Positions 1-8,957 of a DNA stretch of 52,541 bases are shown here, piece by piece; positions within the stretch are counted from its first letter, which is position 1; every line of letters starts with the position of its first letter. Made by a program: the position numbers and the translations under genes. This stretch comes from Hyphomicrobiales bacterium (GTDB taxonomy: Bacteria; Pseudomonadota; Alphaproteobacteria; Rhodospirillales; JACKKN01): positions 1 through 52,541 of the forward strand of contig JACKKN010000022.1 in NCBI GenBank assembly GCA_024236415.1. Reading direction: 5' to 3'. Below the pieces are notes generated by a model, which saw only the letters and a program-made list of their open reading frames with translations, was not told the DNA's origin and ran no database searches.

Positions 1-619
1 CCGTGCCGATGACCGGCGCCAGCAGGTTGACGAAGGGCACGGTCAGCAGGAAGGCGATGGCCACGCCGGTCACCAGCAGGGTGCCGCTGTGGCGCTTGCG
101 CACCAGCCGCGCGTCGGCCGGGTTCAGCCGCCGCAGGGCCACCAGCTCGAAGTACTCGCGGCTCAGAAGATAGCCGTTCACCGCGTAGAAAACAAAAGGG
201 AATATGGGCGGGAACAGCAGCATCGGCAGCATCACCAGGTTCAGCACCACCACCACCGCCAGGAACTTCGCCGCCTGCACCAGGGACTGGCCCAGGGGCA
301 GGCCGTCGGCGTTGGGCAGGTGGGGGTAGTGGCGCGCCTCGACGGCGTCGGCGACCCGGTCCAGGAACAGGCCGACGAAGGCGCTCATGACCCCCGGGAA
401 CAGCAGCCAGGTCAGGACCAGGGTGGCCGCCACCCCCAGGATGTCCACCGCCCAGTCCAGGTAGATCAGCTCGAAGAACGACGTCCGGGTGATCAGGTAC
501 CCGACCACGCCCCACAGCACGGCGAACACCAGCGCCGCCAGGCCCAGGCTGAGCCACAGGACGCCGCGGGTGCGCGGGTCGCTGAGTTGTCCGATACCCT
601 TCAGGATGGCGTTGATCAC
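1..619 (-). CDS. EI24 domain (CysZ-like) membrane protein, partial at window edge
   Basis: The reading frame begins at a GTG at 619 with a clear ribosome binding site (AAGGAGA) seven bases upstream and runs off the window after about 206 residues. The protein is rich in hydrophobic segments: an N-terminal helix around residues 22-45, another around 55-80, a strongly hydrophobic stretch with several prolines around 120-145 and one near the cut end. This pattern and length match the EI24/CysZ family, whose best known member is a sulfate permease. Only the last few residues should be missing. Its substrate is not evident here. Confidence 0.7.
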   Translation of the reverse strand, partial: MINAILKGIGQLSDPRTRGVLWLSLGLAALVFAVLWGVVGYLITRTSFFELIYLDWAVDILGVAATLVLTWLLFPGVMSAFVGLFLDRVADAVEARHYPHLPNADGLPLGQSLVQAAKFLAVVVVLNLVMLPMLLFPPIFPFVFYAVNGYLLSREYFELVALRRLNPADARLVRKRHSGTLLVTGVAIAFLLTVPFVNLLAPVIGT

Positions 620-713
620 CGGGCCGTCTCCTTTGTCGCTGGCGTGCCCCGTGTTTAAAGGGGATGGCACGCCGCCGCAAGGGCGGGATGGACCGGCGCG
701 GACCGGGGAGCGG

Positions 714-2021
714 TCAGCCGGACGGCGCCGCCACCACCCGGTTGCGGCCGCCGGCCTTGGCCCGGTACAGGGCCTTGTCGGCGGCCTTGATCACCTGCGG
801 CGGCGCGTCGCCGTCGCCGCCCGGGCGGGCCTCGGCCACGCCCATGCTGACCGTGACCCGCAGCCGGGGCGCGGCGGCGGCGGTGCCGCGCCGGCGGCGC
901 GGCCGCGGGTTGGGGTTGGATTTCAGGCGCTGGCGGGTGCGCAGGCGGAAATCGGCCTCGGCCACGGCGCGGCGGACCGCGTCCAGCACCGGCTGGGCGT
1001 CGGCCGCGGTGGCGCCGGGGAACAGGATGGTGAACTCCTCGCCGCCATAGCGGTAGGCGCGGCCGCCGCCGCCCACCCGCGACAGCTCCACCGCCACCAG
1101 GCGCAGCACCTGGTCGCCCACGTCGTGGCCGTGCTTGTCGTTGAAGCGCTTGAAGTGGTCGATGTCCACCATGGCCACGGCATAGCGCGCGCCCAGGCGG
1201 GCCATGTCGGTCATCAGGGCGCGGCGCCCGGGCAGGCCGGTCAGCTCGTCCAGGAAGGCCAGGCCATAGGCCTGCTGCACCAGGGCCAGGAAGGCCGCCG
1301 CCGCCCCGGCGGCCAGGAACCAGGTCGGCGCCGCCGGCCGGTCGACGAAGTGCAGGGCCAGGGCCCCCGCCGCCAGGGCGCCCAGCAGGGCCAGGTCGTC
1401 GGTGGCCTGGTCGCGCACCACCCGCACCAGCAGCGCCACCCCGCCCAGGAGGAAGGCCAGAATCGCCGGCTGCGGCAGCCAGGTCCAGGCGTCGAAGGCC
1501 GGCCCCAGCAGGCGGAAGTGCAGGCCGGCCACCGCCAGGTCGCGGGCCGGCGCCACCAGGCCCGCCGGCACCCCGGGCAGGCGCCCGGCCAGGGCCAGAA
1601 CCGCCGCGGCCATCAGCGCCACCGCCACCCACCAGCGCAGCCCGCCGCGGGTGAACACCCCGCGGTCGCGGGACAGGGCCACCGCGGTCAGGGTCACCGG
1701 CCACAGAAGGGCCAGGGCGGGGTAGAGGAGCTGTCCGTTGACCCCCGCCCCCGGCCCGGCGCCCGGCCCGGCGCCGGCCGGGACGACCGCGGCCAGGGCG
1801 CCGTGGGCCAGGGCCAGCAGGGCGAAGGCGAACACCAGGCGGCTGCGGTGGAAGCGCAGGGCCAGGCCGGCGCCCAGGGCGGCGATGGCATAGGGCAGCT
1901 TGTCCAGCAGGTCCGGCGCCGCCGGGACCACGGCCCAGTGGCCGAAGGCCACCGCCCAGGCCGCCGCCAGCATCCCCGCCGCGGTCAGGGCGGCGAGCCA
2001 GAATCTGTTCCCGTTCACCAT
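714..2021 (-). CDS. Membrane-bound diguanylate cyclase (GGDEF domain)
   Basis: A protein of 435 residues: roughly 250 residues containing several hydrophobic helices, then a GGDEF domain that would make cyclic di-GMP from two GTP. The catalytic region carries DHFKRFND, HGHDVGDQ and the active-site GGEEF, so it should be active. The RxxD inhibitory site that normally lies just before GGEEF is absent (a glycine run sits there). A proline-arginine-alanine rich insert interrupts the C-terminal half of the domain. The ATG at 2021 is chosen because AAGGAG lies nine bases upstream; the frame stays open to 2153 but without a comparable binding site. It faces the next gene divergently. Confidence 0.85.
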   Translation of the reverse strand: MVNGNRFWLAALTAAGMLAAAWAVAFGHWAVVPAAPDLLDKLPYAIAALGAGLALRFHRSRLVFAFALLALAHGALAAVVPAGAGPGAGPGAGVNGQLLYPALALLWPVTLTAVALSRDRGVFTRGGLRWWVAVALMAAAVLALAGRLPGVPAGLVAPARDLAVAGLHFRLLGPAFDAWTWLPQPAILAFLLGGVALLVRVVRDQATDDLALLGALAAGALALHFVDRPAAPTWFLAAGAAAAFLALVQQAYGLAFLDELTGLPGRRALMTDMARLGARYAVAMVDIDHFKRFNDKHGHDVGDQVLRLVAVELSRVGGGGRAYRYGGEEFTILFPGATAADAQPVLDAVRRAVAEADFRLRTRQRLKSNPNPRPRRRRGTAAAAPRLRVTVSMGVAEARPGGDGDAPPQVIKAADKALYRAKAGGRNRVVAAPSG

Positions 2022-2230
2022 GGCAAAGGCTCCTTTCTGGGTCCTTCGACCGCGCGTTCCGGGGGTCCTGGTGGCGTGGCGTCCGGCCGGCCGCCGGCAT
2101 GGCAATGGGCCGATTCTGCCGAAAATCGCGGCCCAGGTAAACCGTTGCTGCACGGACCGCCGCCGGCGGGGTATGCTGTCCGGGGAATAAGCCCTTATTC
2201 TACAACGCCTTGACCCGCGAGGGGACAGCC

Positions 2231-2446
2231 ATGGCCGAAACCGGATTCTGCGCCGACTGCGCCTTCTGGCGCTACGATTTCAACACCGCGTTCCAAAGCC
2301 AGGACGAGCAGGACGGCTTCGGCGTCTGCGACCGGGTCGAGGAGATGAAGGCCAACCCCATCCGCGCCGTGGCCCGCCTGGACGACGACCTGGCCCGCCT
2401 GCAGACCCGCCGCGAGTTCGGCTGCGTGCTGTTCGCGCCGCGCTGA
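2231..2446 (+). CDS. Small four-cysteine protein of unknown function
   Basis: A 71-residue cytosolic protein starting MAETGFCADC, with a good ribosome binding site (GAGGGG) eight bases before the ATG. It has a CxxC pair at residues 7-10 and two further cysteines near 33 and 65, so it might bind a metal such as zinc. I do not recognise the family. It lies just before a DUF1178 gene that also has CxxC motifs, and codon use matches the neighbours, so I take it as a real gene. Confidence 0.6.
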   Translation: MAETGFCADCAFWRYDFNTAFQSQDEQDGFGVCDRVEEMKANPIRAVARLDDDLARLQTRREFGCVLFAPR

Positions 2447-2531
2447 CAGGCGGGGCTTGGCCGGGCCGCCGCCGTGGCGTATAAGGCGGCCAGCGGATTG
2501 TCGCGGCCAACAACAACAAGGACCCCACGCC

Positions 2532-2780
2532 ATGATCGTGTTCGACCTGCGGTGCGGCGCCGGCCACACCTACGAGGAATGGTTCAAGAGCGGCGCCGAG
2601 TTCGACGAGCTGAGCGCCAAGGGCGACCTGGCCTGCCCCCAGTGCGGCGACACCCACGTCACCAAGGCGCTGATGGCGCCGGCGGTGTCGGTCAGGACCG
2701 CAGCCGCCCCCATGGCCCCCTGCGGCGCCCCCGGCCCGGCCTGCGCCGGCGGCATGTGCCCGGCCATGGCCGACGGCTGA
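2532..2780 (+). CDS. DUF1178 family protein, short form
   Basis: The protein starts MIVFDLRCGAGHTYEEWF, the signature of DUF1178, followed by a CPQCG zinc-ribbon-like motif around residue 36 and the family motif VTKALMAPAVSV. Function of the family is unknown. At 82 residues it is clearly shorter than the usual 130-150: the segment after the AVSV motif is replaced by an alanine/proline/cysteine-rich tail that ends CAGGMCPAMADG. Whether this is a natural short form or a decayed copy is not clear. It may be co-transcribed with the flanking small genes. Confidence 0.75.
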   Translation: MIVFDLRCGAGHTYEEWFKSGAEFDELSAKGDLACPQCGDTHVTKALMAPAVSVRTAAAPMAPCGAPGPACAGGMCPAMADG

Positions 2781-2801
2781 GCCGCCGCCCCGTTCCGTTC
2801 C

Positions 2802-3176
2802 ATGCGCCCCTGGCTGATCCTCGCCGGCCTCAACGGCCTGGTCGCCGTGGCCGCCGGCGCCTATGGCTGGCACTGGCTGGAAACCCACGAATCGGCCCAG
2901 CGCGACATCTTCAACCTGGGGGTCCAGTACCACATGTGGCACGCCCTGGCCCTGGTCGGGGTGGCCTGGCTGGCGGACCGGATGGGCGGGCGCCTGCCGG
3001 CGGTGGCGGGCATCCTGTTCACCGCCGGGCTGGTGCTGTTCTCGGGCAGCCTGTACGCCTTCGGCCTGACCGGCGTGCTGCCCCTGCGCGGCGCCGCGCC
3101 GGCGGGCGGGTTCCTGCTGATGGCCGGTTGGGCCTGCCTGGTGGTGGCCGGGGTGCGCGGCGCGGGGCGGCGGTAG
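2802..3176 (+). CDS. DUF423 family small membrane protein
   Basis: A 124-residue integral membrane protein with about four hydrophobic helices. Family features include an N-terminal helix with GLNGLVAVAAGAYG, an internal YHMWHALAL motif and a GSLYAFGLTG segment, all typical of DUF423 (YgdD-like) inner membrane proteins of unknown function. It begins 21 bases after the DUF1178 stop and is probably in the same transcript. Confidence 0.8.
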   Translation: MRPWLILAGLNGLVAVAAGAYGWHWLETHESAQRDIFNLGVQYHMWHALALVGVAWLADRMGGRLPAVAGILFTAGLVLFSGSLYAFGLTGVLPLRGAAPAGGFLLMAGWACLVVAGVRGAGRR

Positions 3177-3271
3177 GGGCTCCCAACCCGCGCTGGCCAT
3201 CCGTGGCGATAGCGCCTATCATCCGCGTCGGAGGATAGCGCCCCGCAAGCGGGCGCCAAGGGAGACGGCAA

Positions 3272-3630
3272 ATGGCACAAACCCCATTCGACCGGTACGG
3301 TGGCTTCGCCTCCGTCAGCCGGATCGTGTCCGAGTTCTACGACAAGGTGCTGGATTCGCCGCTCCTGGCCGAATACTTCCAGAACGTGGACATGCGCTCG
3401 GTCATCGACCACCAGACCAAGTTCATCGCCTCGATCATGGGCGGCCCGGCCAGCTACAGCAACGACCACCTGGAACGGGTGCACGCCAACCTGGGCATCA
3501 CCGAGGCGGCGTTCAACGAGGCCGTGGCCCTGCTGCGCGAGACCTTCGAGGACTTCGACCTGGACGAAAGCGACATCGCCGCCGTCGTCCAGGAAGTCGT
3601 GGCCCGGAAAAACTTCATCGTGGTCCGCTG

Positions 3631-3631
<1 letters not shown>
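3272..3631 (+). CDS. glbN: Group 1 truncated haemoglobin
   Basis: A 119-residue single-domain globin of the 2-over-2 fold. Visible features are Tyr23 in the FYDKVL segment (B10 position, ligand stabilising), the IMGGP turn after the E helix (Gln48 region), and the proximal haem ligand His71 in ERVHANLGI. It should bind O2, NO or CO. Its TGA stop overlaps the ATG of the following nucleotide cyclase, so the two proteins are translationally coupled and probably made in fixed ratio. That arrangement suggests a haem sensor or gas-handling partner for the cyclase rather than a bulk oxygen carrier. The ATG follows a purine-rich AAGGGAGA. Confidence 0.9.
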
Positions 3632-4674
<1,043 letters not shown>

Positions 4675-4702
4675 GCCCTGTTCCCCGCCATCCACCACCC
4701 GG

Positions 4703-5329
4703 ATGCACGATGGGCCCATGGAAACCCTGCTGCCGCCCCACGTCCTGGCCGACCTGCGCCGGCGCCACGCCGAGCCGCAGCGCCACTACCACACCTGGGC
4801 CCATGTGCGGGCGCTGCTGGACTGGCTGGACCGGGTCCGCGGCGACCTGGCCGACGCGGACGCCGTGGAGCTGGCGGTGCTGTACCACGACGCCGTCTAC
4901 GATCCCCGGGCCACGGACAACGAGGCCCGCAGCGCCGAGCTGCTGCTGGCCGACCTCGCAGGCCATGTGGCGCCGTCGCGCCTGGCCCGGGCGCGGGCCA
5001 TGATCCTGGCCACGGCCAGGCATGAACCGGTGGCGACGGACGACGCCGGGCTGGCCAGCGATGGGCTGGCCAACGACGCCGCCCACTTCCTGGACATGGA
5101 CCTGTCCATCCTGGGCGCCGAACCGGCCGCCTTCGACGCCTATGAGGCGGCCATCCGCCGCGAATACGCCTTTGTGTCCGAGATCGACTACCGGCGCGGG
5201 CGGTCGGCGGTGCTGCGGGCCTTCCTGGCGCGCGACCGCCTGTTCCTGACCGACCGGTTCCATACCGCCCTGGACACCCCGGCCCGGGCCAACCTGCGGC
5301 GCAGCCTGGATCGCCTGGCGGCGGACTGA
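4703..5329 (+). CDS. HD superfamily metal-dependent phosphohydrolase
   Basis: A protein of about 208 residues with the HD-domain metal ligands in order: His in HYHTWAHV near residue 30, the His-Asp pair in LYHDAVYD near 75, a downstream His in ATARHEP and Asp in FLDMDLSILG. This layout and length match the predicted HD phosphohydrolases of the COG4339 type, whose substrate is unknown. Neither the ATG at 4703 nor the one at 4718 has a strong ribosome binding site, so the first five residues are uncertain. The gene ends just before a strong terminator and may be the last gene of the globin-cyclase transcript. Confidence 0.8.
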   Translation: MHDGPMETLLPPHVLADLRRRHAEPQRHYHTWAHVRALLDWLDRVRGDLADADAVELAVLYHDAVYDPRATDNEARSAELLLADLAGHVAPSRLARARAMILATARHEPVATDDAGLASDGLANDAAHFLDMDLSILGAEPAAFDAYEAAIRREYAFVSEIDYRRGRSAVLRAFLARDRLFLTDRFHTALDTPARANLRRSLDRLAAD

Positions 5330-5334
5330 CACGA

Positions 5335-5372
5335 AAAAGGCCCCCGGATCGCTCCGGGGGCCGATTTTATTT
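5335..5372. terminator. Bidirectional rho-independent terminator between HD gene and pckG
   Basis: A ten-base-pair stem (GGCCCCCGGA / TCCGGGGGCC) with a four-base loop spans 5339-5362. It is followed by GATTTTATTT on the plus strand and preceded by AAAAA, which reads as a T run on the minus strand. It sits between two convergent genes and should stop both. Confidence 0.85.
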
Positions 5373-5391
5373 GTGGCGGGGAAGCGGGCGC

Positions 5392-7224
5392 CTAGCCGGC
5401 CAGCTTCCACACCTCGGGCGCGCCCGAGACGCGGTCGGCCAGCTTCTGGCGCTCGGCATCCAGTTCCTTGGGCAGGCGGTCGCCGAAGGTGGCGAAGTAG
5501 GCCTTGATCTCCTCGACCTCGGCCAGGGCACCGGACTTGGCGATCTCGGTGATGCTGTCGAACTGGTCGCGGGTGAACTCCAGCCCCTGCCAGGTGATGT
5601 CCTCGTGGCGGGGCTGCTGGCCGAACGGGCTTTCCTCGGCCTCGACCCGGCCGTGCACCCGGTCCAGGATCCACTTCAGGACCCGCATGTTCTGGCCGAA
5701 GCCCGGCCAGATGAACTTGCCGTTCTCGTCCTTGCGGAACCAGTTGACGCGGAAGATCTTGGGGTGCCGGATGTCGGTGCGGGCGCCCATCTTGATCCAG
5801 TGGCCCCAGTAGTCGGCCATGTTGTAGCCGATGAACGGCAGCATGGCGAAGGGGTCGCGGCGGATGGCCGCCTGGCCGATGGCCGCGGCAGTGGCTTCGG
5901 AGCCCATGGTCGCGGCCATGAACACGCCGTGGTTCCAGTCGAAGCTCTCATAGACCAGCGGGAAGGTCTTCGACAGGCGGCCGCCGAACAAGAAGGCCGA
6001 GATGGGCACGCCGGCCGGATCCTCCCAGGCCGGGTCGATGCACGGGCACTGCCCCGCCGGGGCGGTGAAGCGGCTGTTGGGGTGGGCCGCCGGATGGTCC
6101 ATGCCGGGGGTCCAGTCGTTGCCCTTCCAGTCGATGGCGTGGGCCGGCGGCGGGCCGTCCATGCCCTCCCACCACACGTCGCCGTCGTCGGTCAGGGCCA
6201 CGTTGGTGAAGATGCAGTTGCTGTGCAGGGTGTCCATTGCCGACGGGTTGGAGTCGTAGGACGTGCCCGGGGCGACGCCGAAGAAGCCGTATTCCGGGTT
6301 GATGGCGCGCAGGGTGCCGTCGGGCCCCGGCTTGATCCAGGCGATGTCGTCGCCCACGGTCCAGGCCTTCCAGCCCTCGAACCCGGCCGGCGGGATCAGC
6401 ATGGCCAGGTTGGTCTTGCCGCAGGCGCTGGGGAAGGCGGCGCCGACGTAGGTCTTCTCGCCGTCGGGATTCTCCAGGCCCAGGATCAGCATGTGCTCGG
6501 CCAGCCAGCCCTCGTCGCGGGCCATGGTCGAGGCGATGCGCAGCGCCAGGCACTTCTTGCCCAACAGCGCGTTGCCGCCGTAGCCGGAGCCGTAGGACCA
6601 GATCTCGCGGGTCTCGGGGAAGTGGCAGATGTACTTGTCCGAGATGTCCGGGGCGCAGGGCCAGGGCACGTCGGCCTGGCCCTCGGCCAGCGGCGCACCG
6701 ATGGAGTGGATGCAGGGGATGAAGTCGCCGTCGCCCAGCACGTCCAGCACCTTCTGGCCCATGCGGGTCATGATCTTCATGTTGGTGGCCACATAGGCCG
6801 AATCGGTGATCTGCACGCCGATCTGGGCGATCGGCGAGCCCAGCGGGCCCATGGAGAACGGGATCACGTACATGGTGCGGCCGCGCATGCAGCCGTCGAA
6901 CAGGTCGGTCAGGATCCCCTTCATCTCGGCGGGGTCCTTCCAGTTGTTGGTCGGGCCGGCCTCCCCGGCCGTGGCCGAACAGATGAAGGTGCGGTCCTCC
7001 ACCCGGGCGACGTCGCTGGGGTGCGAGCGCGCCAGATAGCTGTTGGGGCGCTTCTCGGGGTTCAACCGGATGTAGGTGCCGGCGTCGACCAGCTCCTGGC
7101 ACAGGCGGTCGTATTCCTCATCCGAGCCGTCGCACCAGAAGACGGAGTCGGGCTTGCACATGGCCGCGATCTCGTCGACCCAAGCAAGCAGTTTATTGTT
7201 CGAAGTTCGATCTTGGCCGGACAT
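5392..7224 (-). CDS. pckG: Phosphoenolpyruvate carboxykinase, GTP-dependent
   Basis: Converts oxaloacetate plus GTP to phosphoenolpyruvate, the entry step of gluconeogenesis. The 610-residue length, the P-loop-like FPSACGKTN with its reactive cysteine, the VGDDIAW kinase-2 motif and the EYGFFGVAPGTS segment identify the GTP-type enzyme, not the ATP-type of roughly 530 residues. The ATG at 7224 (MSGQDRTSNN) is chosen for the GGGGAGGA ribosome binding site upstream; the frame remains open to 7341. It is a single gene closed by the terminator at 5335-5372. The nearby chvIG-hprK-pts block suggests coordinated carbon control, but that is inference. Confidence 0.93.
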   Translation of the reverse strand: MSGQDRTSNNKLLAWVDEIAAMCKPDSVFWCDGSDEEYDRLCQELVDAGTYIRLNPEKRPNSYLARSHPSDVARVEDRTFICSATAGEAGPTNNWKDPAEMKGILTDLFDGCMRGRTMYVIPFSMGPLGSPIAQIGVQITDSAYVATNMKIMTRMGQKVLDVLGDGDFIPCIHSIGAPLAEGQADVPWPCAPDISDKYICHFPETREIWSYGSGYGGNALLGKKCLALRIASTMARDEGWLAEHMLILGLENPDGEKTYVGAAFPSACGKTNLAMLIPPAGFEGWKAWTVGDDIAWIKPGPDGTLRAINPEYGFFGVAPGTSYDSNPSAMDTLHSNCIFTNVALTDDGDVWWEGMDGPPPAHAIDWKGNDWTPGMDHPAAHPNSRFTAPAGQCPCIDPAWEDPAGVPISAFLFGGRLSKTFPLVYESFDWNHGVFMAATMGSEATAAAIGQAAIRRDPFAMLPFIGYNMADYWGHWIKMGARTDIRHPKIFRVNWFRKDENGKFIWPGFGQNMRVLKWILDRVHGRVEAEESPFGQQPRHEDITWQGLEFTRDQFDSITEIAKSGALAEVEEIKAYFATFGDRLPKELDAERQKLADRVSGAPEVWKLAG

Positions 7225-7358
7225 GGCTTCAGTCCTCCCCTGGACCTGATATGGGTTGCAAAGGAACCGACCCTCCCCTGCCCATGGCGCCATGCCGGCG
7301 AACGACTGATCCGGCGTCGCCACGGGATTCGGTTCCGCCAAAGGTCTATTTGGGGGAT

Positions 7359-7376
7359 TTTGACAAGTGAGTCAAA
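7359..7376. promoter_or_regulatory. Inverted repeat in the pckG promoter region
   Basis: The sequence TTTGAC-N6-GTCAAA is a perfect six-base inverted repeat about 135 bases upstream of the pckG start. Read on the minus strand its first half overlaps a TTGACT hexamer that could serve as a -35 box, so it could be an operator. No cognate regulator can be named. A separate 12-base palindrome TACGCTAGCGTA lies at 7420-7431. It is followed on the minus strand by a T7 tract, but only a weak hairpin precedes that tract, so I do not call a terminator for the upstream gene. Confidence 0.35.
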
Positions 7377-7441
7377 CTCGCAGGTGCAAAAAAACGCTCG
7401 CTAACCCGCCGACAACGCATACGCTAGCGTACCGATGCCCC

Positions 7442-8146
7442 TCAAGTGGCTGAAAGCAGGCGCTCTACGGCCGCCAGGCAGTGCGCGGGCGACGACTGTG
7501 AATCTTCGAAGTCCAGGCGCGCCAATCGGGCGCCGGCGCGCAGGTCCAGGCCGTCCAGGTCCAGGCCCGCGGCGGCCCATTCGCCGCGGCGCCCGAGTCG
7601 CCGCCGCACCAGGGCGGTCAGGTCGGCCGCCCCGGTGCCGTTGAGGCGCGCCAGCAGGTCGTCCTCGGCCGCCGCCATGGCCGCCGCCCGCGCCGGGTCC
7701 AGGTGCCAGGCGGCGCCGTCGATCCAGCGGGCACGGGCGAAGCCGCCGACCCAGTGCGCGCGGTCCACGGTCAGGCGGTAGAAGGCGAAGTCGGCGAACC
7801 CGGCGTAACGCCCCGCCGACGGGTGGCGGGCCAGGAAGCGGGCGCCGGCGCCAGGGTCGACGCCGGGGTCGCCACAGGGGGCGACCCGCCCCACCAGCCC
7901 GACCCGGGGGCCGGTCTGCGGGTTGGCGCGGCCCCTGGCCTCGTCCAGCAGCAGCGAGGCGCGGGGATCGGCCCTCAGGTTGCGGGTGTGGTCGGCCAGG
8001 TCCGACAGCAGCATCACCGCGGCGCCGTCGTGGTCGGCCGCCACGGTGACCAGGGAGGCATAGGGCGCGCCGCCGGCCAGGGTCGCCAGAACGCCGGCGC
8101 GGGCGCGGCGCAGCAGCCCCCGCGCCTGGAAGGCGGTGTCGGCCAC
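7442..8146 (-). CDS. HugZ/HutZ-like haem-utilisation or flavin-fold oxidase family protein
   Basis: A 234-residue protein of the pyridoxamine-phosphate-oxidase-like split-barrel fold. The segment RRARAGVLATLAGGAPYASL, then LLSDLADHTRNLRADPRASL and GLVGRV, followed by a C-terminal region with FAFYRLTVDRAHWVGGFARA, is the HugZ family pattern. Some relatives degrade or bind haem, others are of unknown role. The GTG at 8146 is nine bases after the CBS gene stop and is the most plausible start; no strong ribosome binding site is visible, which fits translational coupling. It is the last gene of the DUF1538 set. Confidence 0.75.
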   Translation of the reverse strand: MADTAFQARGLLRRARAGVLATLAGGAPYASLVTVAADHDGAAVMLLSDLADHTRNLRADPRASLLLDEARGRANPQTGPRVGLVGRVAPCGDPGVDPGAGARFLARHPSAGRYAGFADFAFYRLTVDRAHWVGGFARARWIDGAAWHLDPARAAAMAAAEDDLLARLNGTGAADLTALVRRRLGRRGEWAAAGLDLDGLDLRAGARLARLDFEDSQSSPAHCLAAVERLLSAT

Positions 8147-8154
8147 CGGTCCGG

Positions 8155-8610
8155 TCAGGCGCCGGCCTCGGCCGCCGTCTTGGCCTTGGCGTCGGTTTCG
8201 GCGCCGGTGTCGACGTTGGCGCCGTGCAGCACCATGTCGCGCAGGGTCACGATGCCCACCGGCTCGCGGTTGCCGTCCACCACCAGGGCCCGCGACAGCT
8301 TGAACTTGGCCAGCAGGCGGCAGGCGTACTTGACGTTCATGTTGACCGGCAGGGTCAGCACCGGCTTGGTCATGATGTCGTAGACGTAGGTGCGGTCCGG
8401 GGCCCGGTCCACGGCCACCACCTCGCGCGCCAGGTCGGTGATTGTGACCAGGGCGCATTCGTCGGCCTCGTCGTGGCGCGGCACGACCAGGGAACTGACC
8501 CCCGACCGCTTCAGCATGTCGATGGCTTCCTGGGCGGTGGCGGTGCGGGCGATCGTGCGCAGCTGCTGCGTCATCACGTCGCCCACCTTGGTATAGGTCT
8601 GGTCGCTCAT
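8155..8610 (-). CDS. Two-CBS-domain protein
   Basis: A 151-residue soluble protein made of a pair of CBS domains (residues about 8-65 and 75-135), with typical ends such as SSLVVPRHDEADECALVTITDL and ALVVDGNREPVGIVTLRDM. CBS pairs commonly bind adenine nucleotides and regulate partner proteins. Its ATG overlaps the stop of the PII-like gene by four bases. With two membrane proteins and a PII-like protein in the same coupled transcript, a role as nucleotide-sensing regulator of the membrane complex is likely but inferred. Confidence 0.85.
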   Translation of the reverse strand: MSDQTYTKVGDVMTQQLRTIARTATAQEAIDMLKRSGVSSLVVPRHDEADECALVTITDLAREVVAVDRAPDRTYVYDIMTKPVLTLPVNMNVKYACRLLAKFKLSRALVVDGNREPVGIVTLRDMVLHGANVDTGAETDAKAKTAAEAGA

Positions 8611-8957
8611 ACCTCCTCCTCGATTTCCTGCAGTAGGGTCGGCAACTGGGTGGTCAGGCCGACCGCGTCGTCGATACCGATTTCAAAGGCGATCCCGGCG
8701 CCGTGCACGCTGTCGAACTCGCCGGCGGCGGCGATGGTCTCCAGGATCTCGCGCGACCGCGGCGCCGCCACCAGGAACAGCAGCAGGTCGCGTTGCGCGC
8801 TCAGGTCCAGGCCCAGGAAGGTCTTCTCCGGCTTCAGGCCCTCGCCGCGGACGCTGGTCACGGTGGTGGCGCCGGTTGCCCCCGCCTCGCGGGCGGCGTC
8901 GATGACGGCGTTGGTCCGCTCGTCGCTGACCAGGGCGATGATCAGTTTCAGGTTCAT
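8607..8957 (-). CDS. PII-like signalling protein
   Basis: A 116-residue protein starting MNLKLIIALVSDERTNAVID, with the alternating strand-helix pattern of the PII fold (ferredoxin-like) and a T-loop-like region around residues 35-50 (TSVRGEGLKPEK). It lacks the uridylylated tyrosine context of GlnB/GlnK, so it belongs to the broader PII-like group, members of which often bind nucleotides and regulate transporters. Its ATG overlaps the stop of the upstream DUF1538 gene and its own stop overlaps the CBS gene start, so it is built into the transporter-like operon. Confidence 0.8.
   Translation of the reverse strand: MNLKLIIALVSDERTNAVIDAAREAGATGATTVTSVRGEGLKPEKTFLGLDLSAQRDLLLFLVAAPRSREILETIAAAGEFDSVHGAGIAFEIGIDDAVGLTTQLPTLLQEIEEEV

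Noticed and set aside
489..2213. Plus-strand open frame of 574 codons over the diguanylate cyclase
   Set aside because: It is antisense to a gene with intact GGEEF and a good ribosome binding site, and has only Gly/Arg/His/Gln-rich sequence.
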